Positions 35,965 to 48,057 of a stretch of DNA of 64,000 nt are shown here, piece by piece. The notes under the pieces are model-generated. The model was given only the letters and a program-made list of their open reading frames with translations, was not told where the DNA came from and did not search any database. The DNA is from Xestospongia muta (taxonomy: Eukaryota; Porifera; Demospongiae; Haplosclerida; Petrosiidae). Positions within the stretch are counted from its first letter, which is position 1. Each line of letters starts with the position of its first letter. Both the position numbers and the translations under genes were made by a program. The stretch is from positions 5,221,135 through 5,285,134 of the forward strand of contig OY848920.1 of assembly GCA_963693285.1 (NCBI GenBank), written 5' to 3'.

Positions 35965-36993
35965 ATGATTATAATTGTTTTTTGTTGTCTAATTGCTGGT
36001 CTACAAATTGTGGCTAGTAATGGCTCCTCTGTTTGTATGGTTGACTGTACTAGTCTACTAACTCCACATTCTCCCTCATCCTATGAACAATACTGTTGTA
36101 TTCCTAGTAACAGTGGAAAGAAATTTAATGTGAAAGAAAAAAATCGAGTGAAGATAATACTCTGTCCATCTACGATCCCCACATCTTGTAGCAAATATAT
36201 GTATGATTCTTGTAATGCCTTGCTCCAAGCCTTTCCTGTTGCTACTTCAGGTTATTACAGCCTCACTTTAAGTAATGGTAGTATCATCACTGTCTATTGT
36301 GATATGGAGGGTAGTAACTGTGATGATAAGGGAGGTTGGATGAGAGTGGGCTATCTCAACATGAGTGAACCTAATGCTTTGTGTTCTACTGGACTGTATA
36401 CTTATAACTTTAATAGCACAGATCATCCTTTATGTGACCGATTTAACAGAAGTAGTGGTGGATGTAATAGCACATTCTTTAGCACTCATGGTATTTCTTA
36501 TCAACATATTTGTGGACAAGTCAGAGGATATCAGTATAGAATTGCAGATGGCATTTATCCTAATGATGATAATTCCAATGACAGTATTGATGGATATTAT
36601 GTTGATGGTGTCTCAATAACTCACGGTAGTAATCCTCGGAAACACATCTGGACTTACATTTGTGGTCAATTTGAAGAGGGTACTAATTATTAAAACTGTC
36701 CCTGTAACAATGGCTCTGAAGCTACTTTACCTTCATACGTGGGTAATGAATATTACTGTGAATCAGCTGGACCAACAAATGGCTGGCCGAACGATGTTTT
36801 TACCGATATACTATGGGATGGACAAAATTGTCCTGGTATTGAGGCCACTTGTTGTACTTCACCCAAAATGCCTTGGTTCTTGAAGACACTAACTAATTTG
36901 ATTACTGATAACATTGAAGTGAGATTGTGTACCAGTCAGGGTTATCCTGATGAAGCCACTCCAATAGATATCATTGAGTTATTTGTTCGCTAA
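35965..36993 (+). CDS. Secreted fibrinogen-like cysteine-rich protein, interrupted by one in-frame stop
   Basis: The ATG is followed by a signal peptide (MIIIVFCCLIAGLQIVAS) and a cysteine-rich extracellular part. The segment SGYYSLTL ... TVYCDMEG ... GGWMRVGYLNM resembles the N-terminal half of fibrinogen-related domains (YW...G..v.vyCDme..GGW). It then continues with HGISYQHICGQVRGYQY, GYYVDGVSI and many N-glycosylation sites. TAA at 36691-36693 ends the first 242 codons, but the same frame runs on immediately (NCPCNNGSE ... YYCESAGP ... PKMPWFLKTL ... PIDIIELFVR) for 100 codons to TAA at 36991-36993. The two parts look like one protein of about 343 residues, possibly Tyr to stop (TAT/TAC to TAA). 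No introns. Recent pseudogene, readthrough or sequence error cannot be told apart. A recognition or adhesion role is inferred. Confidence 0.7.
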
Positions 36994-37174
36994 ACAAATT
37001 GTTGTGTAATGCTAATTTAAACCATAATTAATGGCATGTCTATCACAACATTTCTACTACATGTTTTCTTTACTATGCACTAGCTCATTTTGTCTGATAA
37101 ATATGTGATTTATCTTGTGAAAGTCAGATTGTACCACTAAATATGAATTATTAACCCTAATGAAGAATAATATA

Positions 37175-37390
37175 AAAATGCACTAAAGTGCTTAACCTCG
37201 CTGCGGTGCCCAGTGTAAATCTATACTGCAGAGTGCGTGTACATGTACATTTAAGATTGGACAAGGTGTGGTCACATTATTGATGGATCACGTGATACAT
37301 ATTGCAAACTGTTGTTTGATGACTCAGCATTTCTCTTCAATCAAAGGGAAAAAGCTTTGTCGTTTACTAGGTACTTTGCACATTGATTGA
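37175..37390. repeat. Dispersed repeat, copy 2
   Basis: Partner of 90-352, in the same orientation and shortened by small indels. It lies just downstream of the secreted gene. No coding potential. Confidence 0.6.
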
Positions 37391-37858
37391 CATGACTGTG
37401 AAGCTGTAACTGAGTAAGTAATAGTATCATTCAATTGCCAAGCAAGATTAAGTGCTAGATTCGTGATGAATGTTTCTCTGACTATCAAGATATTTACAGT
37501 TGAGTAATGTACATTTATTGTATAATTTACCTTTGTTTAGATATGTTAGTGGCAGACATAGGGTTTTCAAGAGAAGTCCTATTATGATTGTAGGTAAACT
37601 GTTATTTTGACATGTGTTCTCTTTCACTGATAGTGGTGTATCATTTAGTGAACTTGATGGACATGCAAGTGACTTTATTTGTTGGTAGCTATTTATTTCA
37701 CAATCAGTAAAAGGTAATATTTGTGATATTTACCATAGCGGTCCAGGTAACTGGACTGGAGACTTTTCAACATCAACAGATGTACCTTTTGTTATACTAA
37801 GATTGGTAGGTTTTACATACTTTGTAAATTATCTTATAATTTTATTACCAGTAGTCGT

Positions 37859-37970
37859 CCGCCATCTCATCATCTAATGTGTCGAATTCTTCATCACTCC
37901 CTGGATACATTGGTTCGTCATCAATAATACCCAACACTTCATCTCTTGTAAATAATTGTCTATCAGTCAT
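37859..37970 (-). pseudogene. Possible transposase N-terminus (piggyBac-like acidic leader)
   Basis: A minus frame starts ATG at 37970 (MTDRQLFTREEVLGIIDDEP, then MYPGSDEEFDTLDDEMADDY) and ends at a GTAATAA donor-like site. An acidic leader with a GSDEEF motif is typical of piggyBac-type transposases, but no catalytic domain is nearby. Low confidence in the family. Confidence 0.35.
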
Positions 37971-38303
37971 TCTATTTACATAATGCATTTGTTGTTATTT
38001 GTTTACATTTATTTGAGTGATGTACTAATTATAATGTGCAAGTATACTTATCTTTATCGTGGTTCGTATGCATGTGAGTTACTAATTTGGACTGTTAAGT
38101 TGCAAGTGGAGATATGCAGACTGAGTTGTCAACAGTAACCAATACACGAGGTAATAACTTGGAGTGTTAACTTTAAATACAAAGACTATGGAAACTCGGG
38201 TCAAATGCTGACTGCAGATTCAAAGACAAGGCAATAACAAGTACAGGAGCTGCTAGCCTACTACTGTAGAAAATACACGCACTAACCAGCTGTCAATGTT
38301 CCA

Positions 38304-38722
38304 CTATTGCTTAGTAAATTCATGCATGATTACCAGAGTTTGATAGAGAATTCTCTCAATCCTTTCATTATTAATGTAGTCAGCTAGCTTCCCTACTTGA
38401 TCTATATCCTCTTCACTAAATGCACACTTTCTATTGAACTCATTGATGTCCTGAATTTCTACAACATTGCCATATGCTAAAACAGGTGAAGAACAAGAAG
38501 GTAAATCAAGATCACCTTTGACATCTAGTGCTTTTTTAAAAAACCTTTGACATTGTTGAAAACCAAATGTATTTCCAAGATAAGATACATGAAAAAAACA
38601 AGAAGCTCTTAGAAGATAAAAATCAACTTTATGCTCTCCTTCCAGTGGATTGGTTGCAAAGAAGATCAGAAAGGAAGGATCACCTTCTAGTACTGTTCCA
38701 CCTAATGATGCACCAAAATGGC
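38304..38722 (-). CDS. Unidentified terminal exon
   Basis: After acceptor TTTTTATAG (38723-38730, minus) 139 codons are open to TAG at 38304-38306. The peptide contains GASLGGTVLEGDPSFLIFFA, YLLRASCFFHVSYLGNTFGF, FFKKALDVKGDLDLPS and KLADYINNERIERILY. The composition is that of a real globular protein, and the acceptor phase (2 nt then codons) is clean. I do not recognise the family. Upstream exons, if any, would lie to the right, where a CACTA transposon begins at 39317. It may therefore be the stranded last exon of a disrupted gene. Confidence 0.4.
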
Positions 38723-39895
38723 CTATAAAAACTGATACTGGTGAACATAGTAATTATTATATAATCATCACTTGTACTCTTAGGTGATAGTTCTGCTGCC
38801 AGAAGTGTAACTCCCACTCACTAAGGTACATGTTATTTATATTTATAGTAGTCATTGTATCTTACTGTACCTGTTTGTTTGAACTACATTTATCTCTGAA
38901 GTGAATTAAGGTATATTATTTGATTCATACTCTTTTGATAACTGTTACAGGTTGTTGTACAAATGTAACCTCTAATGTGATCATTTATGAAAATTATAAT
39001 ATCTATTGACACTCATTACTTACATATATATATATCATGTATCACTCCATATTACAAGGTAAATGTCATGAACTTCTATACGTACTATTTTTTTGTCTTT
39101 TATAGTTACACAGTCATAGTTATGATACACTTGACAACTCTAATGTAGGTTATTCAATGATCATAGCTGTTAATTTCATCTCTTATATAGTTCTGCTTAA
39201 GGCTGAAATTTGCTGTTGAACTAAATGGAACTCAGCATTGTTTTATAATTATTGATTATTGAATGTGTACATAAACTCATTTTTTTTCAATAAACTTTGT
39301 TTCATTGAAATATATGCACTGTAAAAAAGGAAAGTGTGTTCATCACACCTATTATAATTGGGTGTGCTACAGTTGTCCCAATATACACAGTTCATATAGT
39401 GTGCACAACACACTGTATTTACACTTTGTGAAATGTGTTTAGCCCACTTTAAAAAATTGTGTTCAGCACAGTTCATGAAGTATGTTGATGTTACACCTGC
39501 TATGCTAGCACACTAAATTGAAAATCAAAATGAAAAACTTGATTACAAAGATCAATGAAAGACTTGATTACAAAAGATCAATTACATAAACTAGAGTACA
39601 AATGTTTCACAGAGGAAGATGCTTTACCAATTGGATAATTTAAGACAATAACCTCCAAAAATGAATAATAATTTTTATATTCAGGTGGATAACAAATGTT
39701 ATACACAAAAAAGCAGCCATCAAAGTAATTGGAATGTCAGCAGTCTTAACCTCAAAAAGAACTCTACAGTCGGTCACCAAAAATACTTGAGAGAAGTCCT
39801 CCGGATGTCCAATCAGTATAATGTAAGACTGAGGAAATTTGTTTTCATCAGCAATTCGTTCGATATTAGCGGCTCCCTAAGAGAAACAGAACTCG

Positions 39896-41477
39896 TTAAT
39901 AATACTCCAGGTTAATATAACTTACTTTAGTAAAGTACAAAACTTTGTCTGCATTAGGAGTAGATCTAACATCTGGTAACATATACACTAACAGCATCAA
40001 AGCTATCACAGTGTTATCTGAAAACAAAGCAATAAAATTTTGTGTTATAGCTTTTTTAGTCATAGTGGTAAAGACTTTCTTGAGGCAGCTGTTGCTCTCA
40101 GATTCCAACTTAGCTTGGTCAAATATCTGCCTTTTTAATGATGAAAACTTTTCAGACACAACTTCTTAAAGATTTACAATCCCCACATATCTACTTAGAT
40201 CACAAACTAACTGTTCAAGAAAATAAAACAACATAACATCATGATATATACCTAGAAGGATGTCTGTAAAAATGGATATTTCTCCAAAATTAGATAAATA
40301 GAACAAGGATTTTCATGAATATCATCCCATCTCATAGCAAAGGACACATCCATCAAGTTATTTACCACTGTCATGTTAGAATTCAACTTCTTCAACTCAA
40401 GATGTAGTGCATTGTTGTGACGATCAAAAGAAGGTTTGTCTTCACCTGGTGGAATATGACGTATCGATAAAGGGCAAGTTACTTCTAGAAATGTTTTATT
40501 AACAGCTGTTGGTGACGAAGAGTCAGCTTTGGATAGTCAAGGCTTCTTAGGCCAACGTAACTCCTTAAATCTCTCAAGAAGGCTATGTTCGATTGCTCCC
40601 TGAAAATAATTAAAAATGATTGAAATGACATATCATTGAACTTACATGAGGAGACCCCACAGGTGACCTGAAGAAAGGGTATTTGCTGACAACACATCTT
40701 GACACATTTTGATAATCTTCAGCATTTGGATACCTTTTATAAGTGAACAAGACTGCAGCAACAGCAGGAAAAAATCGTTTCTTAGTCTCCCTGGTCATCT
40801 TTCCAGTCTTCAAAGCAACATTACATCTGTCTTGTAGTTCTTTGGTAATGGAAATGGATCTGGAAGTGGTACAGCATCATCGTCAGTCTTTTGAAACCTC
40901 TTCCCTGGCTTTAAATTCTTATTTTCAGTAACTACTTGTCTATCAGTTTCTATGTCATCAATAGGTACAGGACAGTCGGTATCTGAGTCACAATCAACAA
41001 GTCTTTGCCTCTTCATACACCATGATGTTACAGGAGTGTCCTGAAAAGATGAACTTAGCATCGAGCCTGACATTGATGTTTCCAGTGATTCCTATCATTA
41101 ATAAAATAAGCAGTAGATATTGTGTAAATGGGTGTTATTTTAATTCATGGTGTTAATGCTAACATTGTAAGCATACTTTGTCAGTTTCAGAGTCAACTGT
41201 AGCTACGCTGGAAGCCATAGAGTGCAGTAACGGAGTTACTATAACCTTCAGCTTATCTTTGTCAAATATTTCATCACATTCGTCTAAATCTACGTCCTCT
41301 TCCCATTCTTCATTATACCTTTGAAAAGTAACCTTTATACTTACACATTCATTTCAAAGGAAATGCTTTCAGGAACTCGTTCGATAAATACATTAAGTCC
41401 GGAATTCCACTTTGAGAAGGCAGTTTGATTGCTTTCTTAAGTTCAAGATAACACAGCAATACAGTTCGATTAGCCAT
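39896..41477 (-). pseudogene. CACTA accessory protein (PB1-like leader, SAMD3-like C-terminal region)
   Basis: Minus-strand pieces: start ATG 41477 (MANRTVLLCYLELKKAIKLP); about 41220-41330 (VTFQRYNEEWEEDVDLDECD ... DKDKLKVIV), a PB1-like domain; 40810-41073, a Ser/Asp-rich linker; 40610-40813 (KMTRETKKRFFPAVAAVLFT, YPNAEDYQNVSRCVV), resembling the C-terminal region of SAMD3-like proteins of animal transposons; then 40160-40600 and 39896-40159. The first exon and the PB1 continuation are out of frame by the simplest reading, so the gene may be broken. Its job in transposition is unknown; a DNA- or transposase-binding partner is inferred. Confidence 0.5.
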
Positions 41478-41612
41478 TGAAGACCAGAGAAACAGCTCCT
41501 TACAGCGATCTCAACTTTACCACGTGCTTTTACAAAGCCGCACCCTCGCAGACAAACCTTTTAATAACACTAAAGTGTGACTGTTGATTGAGAGAATAGC
41601 GCTGATGCTACA

Positions 41613-44225
41613 ATGTCACCTTACTCATTGTTAACTACACCTTTGGAAGATAAAAGGAACTCTGCATTGTTTATTTTAAAGTCCAAAGTGATGTACAAAA
41701 TTCCACAGGTGCACTTGGAGCACCTTATTGAGGATATTACTGGATTATTGGAAAGAAAAGTATGTAGACAACTTGAGAACAATGCTGCAACACATGTTAG
41801 AACAACGACAAATTTCTCATGAATTGGTCGATTCACTAATGGGAGTAATTGTCAGTAACTTGTCAAATCCTTTCTCTGAGCTGGAAACAAACTACCTTCA
41901 GCTCAAGTTTTTTGAGGAGAGCACTTTGGCATAATTGTAAGTAAAAGTTATAATTAAGGATTGTGCGGGTGTATAATTGACATTACAGAATCCAGCACCA
42001 GTCAAAGCTGGACAAACACTAAAAACTGTAAGAAGAAAAGGGAAAAGATGTCTAAAAATTGACTGGGATTACAGTTATTATGTATTATGTATGTTATATT
42101 ATGTCACTAAAGGCATTTCTTTCAAGGAAGTCAGTTTTTGAAGAGGTAAGTTTATGATAATGATTCATTATAAGTAAATTTGCATGTTTAAAAGGTTATG
42201 GCTGGACACAAGCGTACTGATGGATTATACAGTGACTACTGTGATTGTCTGAACTGTAAGACACATCCACTCTTCAGCGTGGATCATACAGCACTGCAAA
42301 TATTTCTTTACTTTGATGAAAAGGAGATATGTAATCCCTTGGGCTCCAGATCAAAAACACACAAACTAGGTTAGTTGAACAAGAATACTCTGATTTTCTA
42401 GGTCTATTTTACTACATTCTAGGTAACATCTCCCCAAAAAAACGTGCATCACTTGACAGTATTCAACTTCTTACTAATACATGATCAAAGGTCCTTGGAG
42501 AACATGGAGTTGATCACATATTGGAACCTATAATGAAAGATGTCAGAACTCTGGAAATGGTAATGCTGCTTGTCTTCAATTTAATAGTTTTAGTAGTTTT
42601 GACAGGATGGATTATGCATTTTGATTGAGGGTAGAGAACATGTTTTCAAAGGAACATTGGTTACAGCACCAGGTAATAATCTTGCCAGGCAGTATTTAGG
42701 AGGATACAAAGCACTTAATGCAGCATTTCGTAAACGCCAACATTGCTTAGTGACTACAGAAGACATGTCTATAAAGGTATAAAGGTATTCATAAATAATG
42801 TTACTATGAATTGCTTTCTATAGTTTTATGCTAAGGACTTTGAACCTTGTACTTATAAACTCATTGTCACCATATTTCAATGTTAAATGGACCTTTACAT
42901 GAGTATAACTCCACAACATATGGACTTTGATGTGATTCTCCTCTTAACAAGTCCAAGTATTTTCATGTGACTAATGGTTTGGTACCAGATATCATGCATG
43001 ATGTCTTAGAAAGAAGTCTGGCCTATGAAGTTAGGGAACTTATTAGATATGCACACTCAAAGGGATTCTTTACTCTTAATGACCTCAATGAAGCAATTAG
43101 CATGTTTTCTTATGGATTTTCAGGCTCAAGAAACAAACCCTGCCCTTTTAATATTAGTTTGCTATAACATCAAGTGATCATGGGTTACGACAAAGTGGTC
43201 AGTGATTTATATTAAGGTTCCTTAATAATTATATATTTTATAGCTACACAGGTGTGTTGTCTTGCTAGATTATTACCATTGATGGTAGAAGAAAAAATTG
43301 AAGAGGGAAACAGACACTGGGAAAATTTCCTACTAATTCTGTCTGTTGACTACACATTTGTGCCAGTGATATCAGATGGTATGGTGGCATACATCAGAGA
43401 AATGATTCATGATCATCACTTGGCTTTATCCATCATGCCCAATTAATCCCAAGATGCAATATATGGTACGCTATCCACAATGAATGTCTCAGTAAGTACT
43501 TACTAATACTTTATGGCACATTATACTCTGATTAGGTTTGGTCCCTTAGTTCGTTTTTGGGTAATGCAGTTCAAAGGAAAACATAATTTTTTCAAAGATA
43601 TTGCACACCGTCTGAAGTGTTATCATAATGTAGAAAAAAGTATGGCTGAGAGACATCAGTTGTACTCATCATACATGAGTATGTCAGCGCTGGATAAAAA
43701 AACTTTAACAGGAGTTGGTAAGTGAATGGTAACTAGTAAATGTGTTATATATTGCTTATACAGTCTTGAAAGTACAAGTCAGTGATGTTCCATTTAAAGA
43801 TGAACTTCAATTATAATTTTCTTCATTAAATGATAATAGCACAGTTGACATGTAAGTGATATGTATGTTATGGTTATATCACATGACTGGCTTTTATTAG
43901 GTTATCTTGGGTTACTGTCAATGGTATAACGTACAAGCCAGGTGAAATTGTTGTGTTAAAAGTAGACCTACTTCCACAGTTTGGATTAATCATTGATGTA
44001 ATTGCCATGGATGTTGATAACTATTATTTAGTTTGTGAAGTTCTTATTACACATTTCTTTAATTCTCACTTTCATTCATACCAAGTTTCTAGAGAGGATC
44101 ATCCAGACTTTATAACAAGCAAAGTTACCAATATTGCTGATTATCATTATCTTTCATACTACAAGTTATCCTCATATCCTAATTTTTATTTTGTACCATT
44201 AAAGTATTATCTTGTTGATCAGTAA
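41613..44225 (+). pseudogene. CACTA transposase-like gene, decayed
   Basis: Plus-strand segments: 41613-41934 (NSALFILKSKVMYKIPQVHL ... HLIEDI), about 42194-42365 (HKRTDGLYSDYCDC), 42420-42560 with an in-frame TGA near 42482, 42604-42775 (ILIEGREHVFKGTL), 42967-43167 (GLVPDIMHDVLERSLAYEVR), 43252-43446, 43513-43725 and 43953-44225. The PDIMHDVLE...YE motif and overall order match the TNP2-like CACTA transposase group of animals. Several stops and frame changes remain after allowing introns, so the element is probably inactive. Confidence 0.6.
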
Positions 44226-44485
44226 CAATTGACTCATAAGGTGTGAAAGTCATACAAATTATTACATCAGTGTGTCGTGAACACCAAAACACTAGCACAC
44301 CTTAGCTGTGTAAAGAAGTAGGTGTGCGTAACACACTCCATTTTTTACAGTGTGATGACCTTTATCTAATGTACACAAAGTTTACAAAGAAGTTAATTTC
44401 AAGTGTACATTGCTTTGTACATGCTTTGTCCAAATTAGTTCATCTACTGTAATCTACAGATGTAGAAATGTCAAGTGTCAACCAT

Positions 44486-44527
44486 TGTAAACTATGATGT
44501 AAACTAGAGTTTACATCATAGTTTACA
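44486..44527. repeat. Perfect 42-bp palindrome
   Basis: 'tgtaaactatgatgtaaact' and its exact reverse complement are separated by 2 bases (ag). It would form a strong hairpin or cruciform. It lies about 130 bases right of the CACTA element. Confidence 0.95.
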
Positions 44528-46479
44528 GTACTGTTCACACAGTATTTTGGCCCTGTGTGATGAGCTGAACTCAACATATATGTACATGAGAGTCACCTGA
44601 CACTGTAGTAGTTGTGATAGATGATTTATCACTACTTACGACCTATATAATAGAATCCACTGACGTCGACATAAACTACAGCTATGGTTATACATCTCTT
44701 AATCGACTATAACTGATGTTTATTATCAGTTATAATAATACTGACCTTTTATCATTTTCAAGTTGTTAATATCTGTTCCTTATGTACCCAAAAGTAAATA
44801 CACACTTTGTTATATATAGACTTAGGTAATAGTGATGACATATAGCTACTTGTACATGTGCTACTAACAGTTTGAATTTGTATAGAATTCCATAAATGGT
44901 TATGTCTTAAATATGGCTCTACATTCTTCTTTGATAAACTGTTTATCAGGCTTAATATTATTTCAAGTCATAAACACAGTGCATAATCTATAGTTGGTTA
45001 AAAAAAATTAAAGTTGTAATTGTCCACGAGTTTGTATTGTGAATAAATTGTACATCAGCTAAAGTTATTTGTGCTATATAGGGTAAATATTTTACTTGTT
45101 CTTGTAATTTAACCAAAACAAAAATGTACTTATTGTTATTTTAAAGAAATAACTTGATTTTATAAGTCCAGTAGTCCAGTCGACCAATTCTAGACAACAA
45201 GCTTAAATGCACACAACACAAACTTGCAATTGAACTGTCTCCAGAATTCAATAGATTATTGTGTGTGAGTAGACACTTTTAAAGTAAGAAACCTTGTTAT
45301 ATTTTACTGTAACAGTAAGTCAGTGACATTAGTGAAATATTGAATATTAACATTACATGTTAATTCTAGAAGTAAACAAGATCATATCTTTAACAACAAA
45401 CATTGAAAAATACAAAATAATATGTTACTATGTATAAATAGGTTGTCCTTTAATAACAGAGTTAGTAGAAGAATGGATTACTTTTTTAGCTGTATTGCTG
45501 TATTGTTATAGTGATTGTGATTTAGGCCATTGAAAACATTGTAGCAAACATCAAGAGCTCAACCAAATTGATATCATTTGTCATCAAAATCAAGTAACTA
45601 CATTTGGAGCTTTTTGAAATACTTGATAAGCATCTGTAAAATAAAGGATTACAATAACATCTGTTCAATGTAATACATATATACACATGGTAACTTTATT
45701 AGTTAGCTTCAAGTGTATTGAATAGTTAGGTAAGAGAAAATTATCACAAATCAATGAAATAATACTGTTTACAAAAGTGCTCTTAAATTGTGGCACTATA
45801 GTTGGCAACATTGTCTGATGAGTTAAACTCAGTATATATAGCTATGTAACAGTAAACTGACAATGTACATGTGCAATCTAGCCAGTGACCATTTATTGTG
45901 AGGGATTGGATTTGTTCCAGACCTCTATAGCTAAAACAGTATTAATGTAATACTTCTAAGTAAGTGATAAATATATCGTTGAAGGTAAGTTATGTCCTTG
46001 AATATAATTTGAATAAGGCATGTATCTTTGATAACAGAAGCTATATAGTCATAGTAATTATTTATTGAATGATATATCATGTGTAGCTCTAACGTCAAGT
46101 TTAATAGATTTACTGTATATACATGAACCAAACTTTTAGTGCCTTCTACTGTGGTACAGTGTAAATGATCAATAATACATTCAGGTTTATATGTTAGTTA
46201 CCTTTCAAAGATACAAGTAGCTATGATACATATGATGTATATAATTATATAGAAGTAAATGAGACTACAAGGTTGTGACTTGTATTATGCGAATATCACT
46301 GTTACACTCAGCCTAGTCATTTTTTAGGCACATGGTCACAATTGTATTTGTAAGTACATGTAAAGCTAACTACACTGCACACACACACTTTATAAAAACA
46401 GTTGTTGTGTATTCATTTAGTTTGAAATTGACTTCCTGTATGTAGGAGTGTGTCTATATCTGATTAATTTTTTACAGTA
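44528..46479. other. No gene seen
   Basis: AT-rich; no ORF with splice or domain support. Nothing to report beyond simple sequence bias. Confidence 0.4.
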
Positions 46480-46770
46480 TCCTCACCAGTAACGTTTTCA
46501 AATAATCTCATATTTCTTTACAACATTACTCTGTCTTATATCTCTTAAAGAATTAACCAAATTTCTCCTAGCTGGTTGTACTTTCATCTTTTCCATTAAT
46601 CCAAATTGATATATACGTGTCAATTCAGTATATCCAGCTATATAGATCTACACTCGTCGATTATAACTGTACGGCGCGTGTCCCCAATAGGAACCATTTT
46701 GTAATTCTAGCATAAGTAATAACTACTGGATTTGTAGGAGGTACTGACCAAGAAGCAAAACCATACAGAC
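46480..46770 (-). pseudogene. Decayed death-domain exon downstream of the Roc-COR-DD gene
   Basis: Minus strand reads PPTNPVVITYARITKW, LLGTRAVQL, stop, then ELTRIYQFGLMEKMKVQPAR, NLVNSLRDIRQSNVVKKYE, ending at a GTGAGG donor-like site. It aligns with the DD at 48058-48326 (ITTHARTEKWNELGTQLQL ... NNVARIYEDYL). Stops near 46660 and a lost base in helix 6 mark decay. It may once have been a further tandem DD of the same gene. Confidence 0.5.
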
Positions 46771-46929
46771 CAAATTAGTATACTTCCGTATTTTGTTACA
46801 CCCACCTAATAGTTATTACTCAATACTACAATAGTATACTTGTATGTTAAAAACAAACAATAGCAAAATGTATTGAAAAAAACAACAATCATGAAGTTAA
46901 AGTAGTGTTGTTGTAGTAAGTATCTCATC

Positions 46930-47400
46930 AGCTGGTTTTAACAATATATCCCTCATTATCTGTGGAATTAATAGATAACAATTATATACAGTAACTACAA
47001 AATATATCTAACTACCAATATAACAACTATAGATATTAGTTAGTATAACAAGAACTACTGTACATGTATTTGAATTGATTTTTCCAAAGAGACAATCATT
47101 AAATGAAATAGCATCGTCCACAAATCACCAACAGAACAAACTATACATGAACATATCCACATACCATGTACATACTTGTACAACCATTGGCCACAAATCA
47201 TTCAAATATTTTCAATAGTTCAAATGAATTATCATTTATATGTATACATGAATGTATCTACATACTATGTACATACTTGTATTAAGGTAACTAGTATACT
47301 TACTATATTGTACTTGTTGATATATATAACATCACTTATATAGATTGAGAACTCTCATTATTTCCCACCTAGAAAGTTAGAAAATAAATTTGTGGTCACA
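46930..47400. repeat. Duplicated intronic block (with 31540-32400)
   Basis: The second copy of the block seen left of the 32-kb DD exon, in the same orientation. It carries an internal extra piece that repeats 'catgtacatacttgta' twice. The following 47400-48057 shows no gene. Confidence 0.6.
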
Positions 47401-48057
47401 AGTTGTTTACATAGTTAATAATGTTACTAGATTATGTGGATACACAGGGTTTGTCTCATGCAGTGATAGACTAGACTTAATGACAAATGTGGCTTTGACC
47501 TCCAGTCTGCCGAGGATAAAATTAAACTTTAGCATTTGCAACATAACTTTTGTATACCTAGCTTCTATATATGTTAGTCTTTGATCTTATTCACCTTCAC
47601 ACTGTTCTAGACGTCCTATATATACACATCTTTTAATCGTTTTAAATATGTCTGCTTTTTCTTTCTATCAAAATTATTTCATTGCTAAAGATCAAGTAAG
47701 TATTTTCACTGTGAAAACAACTGATTACGTGTTTTTGTGTACTTGTGGTTTTGGGTTCCACTAAAGCTATTATTACATTCCTAAACATGACCAAATGAGA
47801 CACACACACACATATATATTTAAAAACTAAGGTAATGTTTTGATCCACCATTCAAATTAGTTTCCTCCTGCTAAGGCATTTGGAAATTAAGTTAATTTTA
47901 TATCTACAATATACAAATATTACATCTAACAACAACCAAGTTATGATTAGTGTCCAAGTAATATAGATCAATGTCAGATAATAAATTGGAGCTATTCTTA
48001 ACGAAAGGGTCCACTCTATGCACATGTATATATTGATATATGGACAATGTAACTTAC

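Larger units (their letters stand above)
39317..44352. mobile_element. CACTA/EnSpm-like DNA transposon, about 5.0 kb
   Basis: Terminal inverted repeats: the left end is CACTGTAAAAAAGGAAAGTG followed by TGTTCATCACACCTA; the right end, reverse-complemented, is CACTGTAAAAAATGGAGTGT followed by GTTACGCACACCTA. Flanks are TG on both sides (possible 2-bp duplication). Subterminal 'gtgtgtt/aacacac' motifs repeat, as in CACTA elements. It contains a minus-strand accessory gene and a plus-strand transposase-like gene arranged divergently around 41.5 kb. Both are decayed or multi-exon. Confidence 0.75.

Noticed and set aside
43953..44225. Separate small gene at the right end of the CACTA element
   Set aside because: Lies inside the TIRs, on the strand of the transposase and after its other exons, so it is best read as that gene's 3' part.
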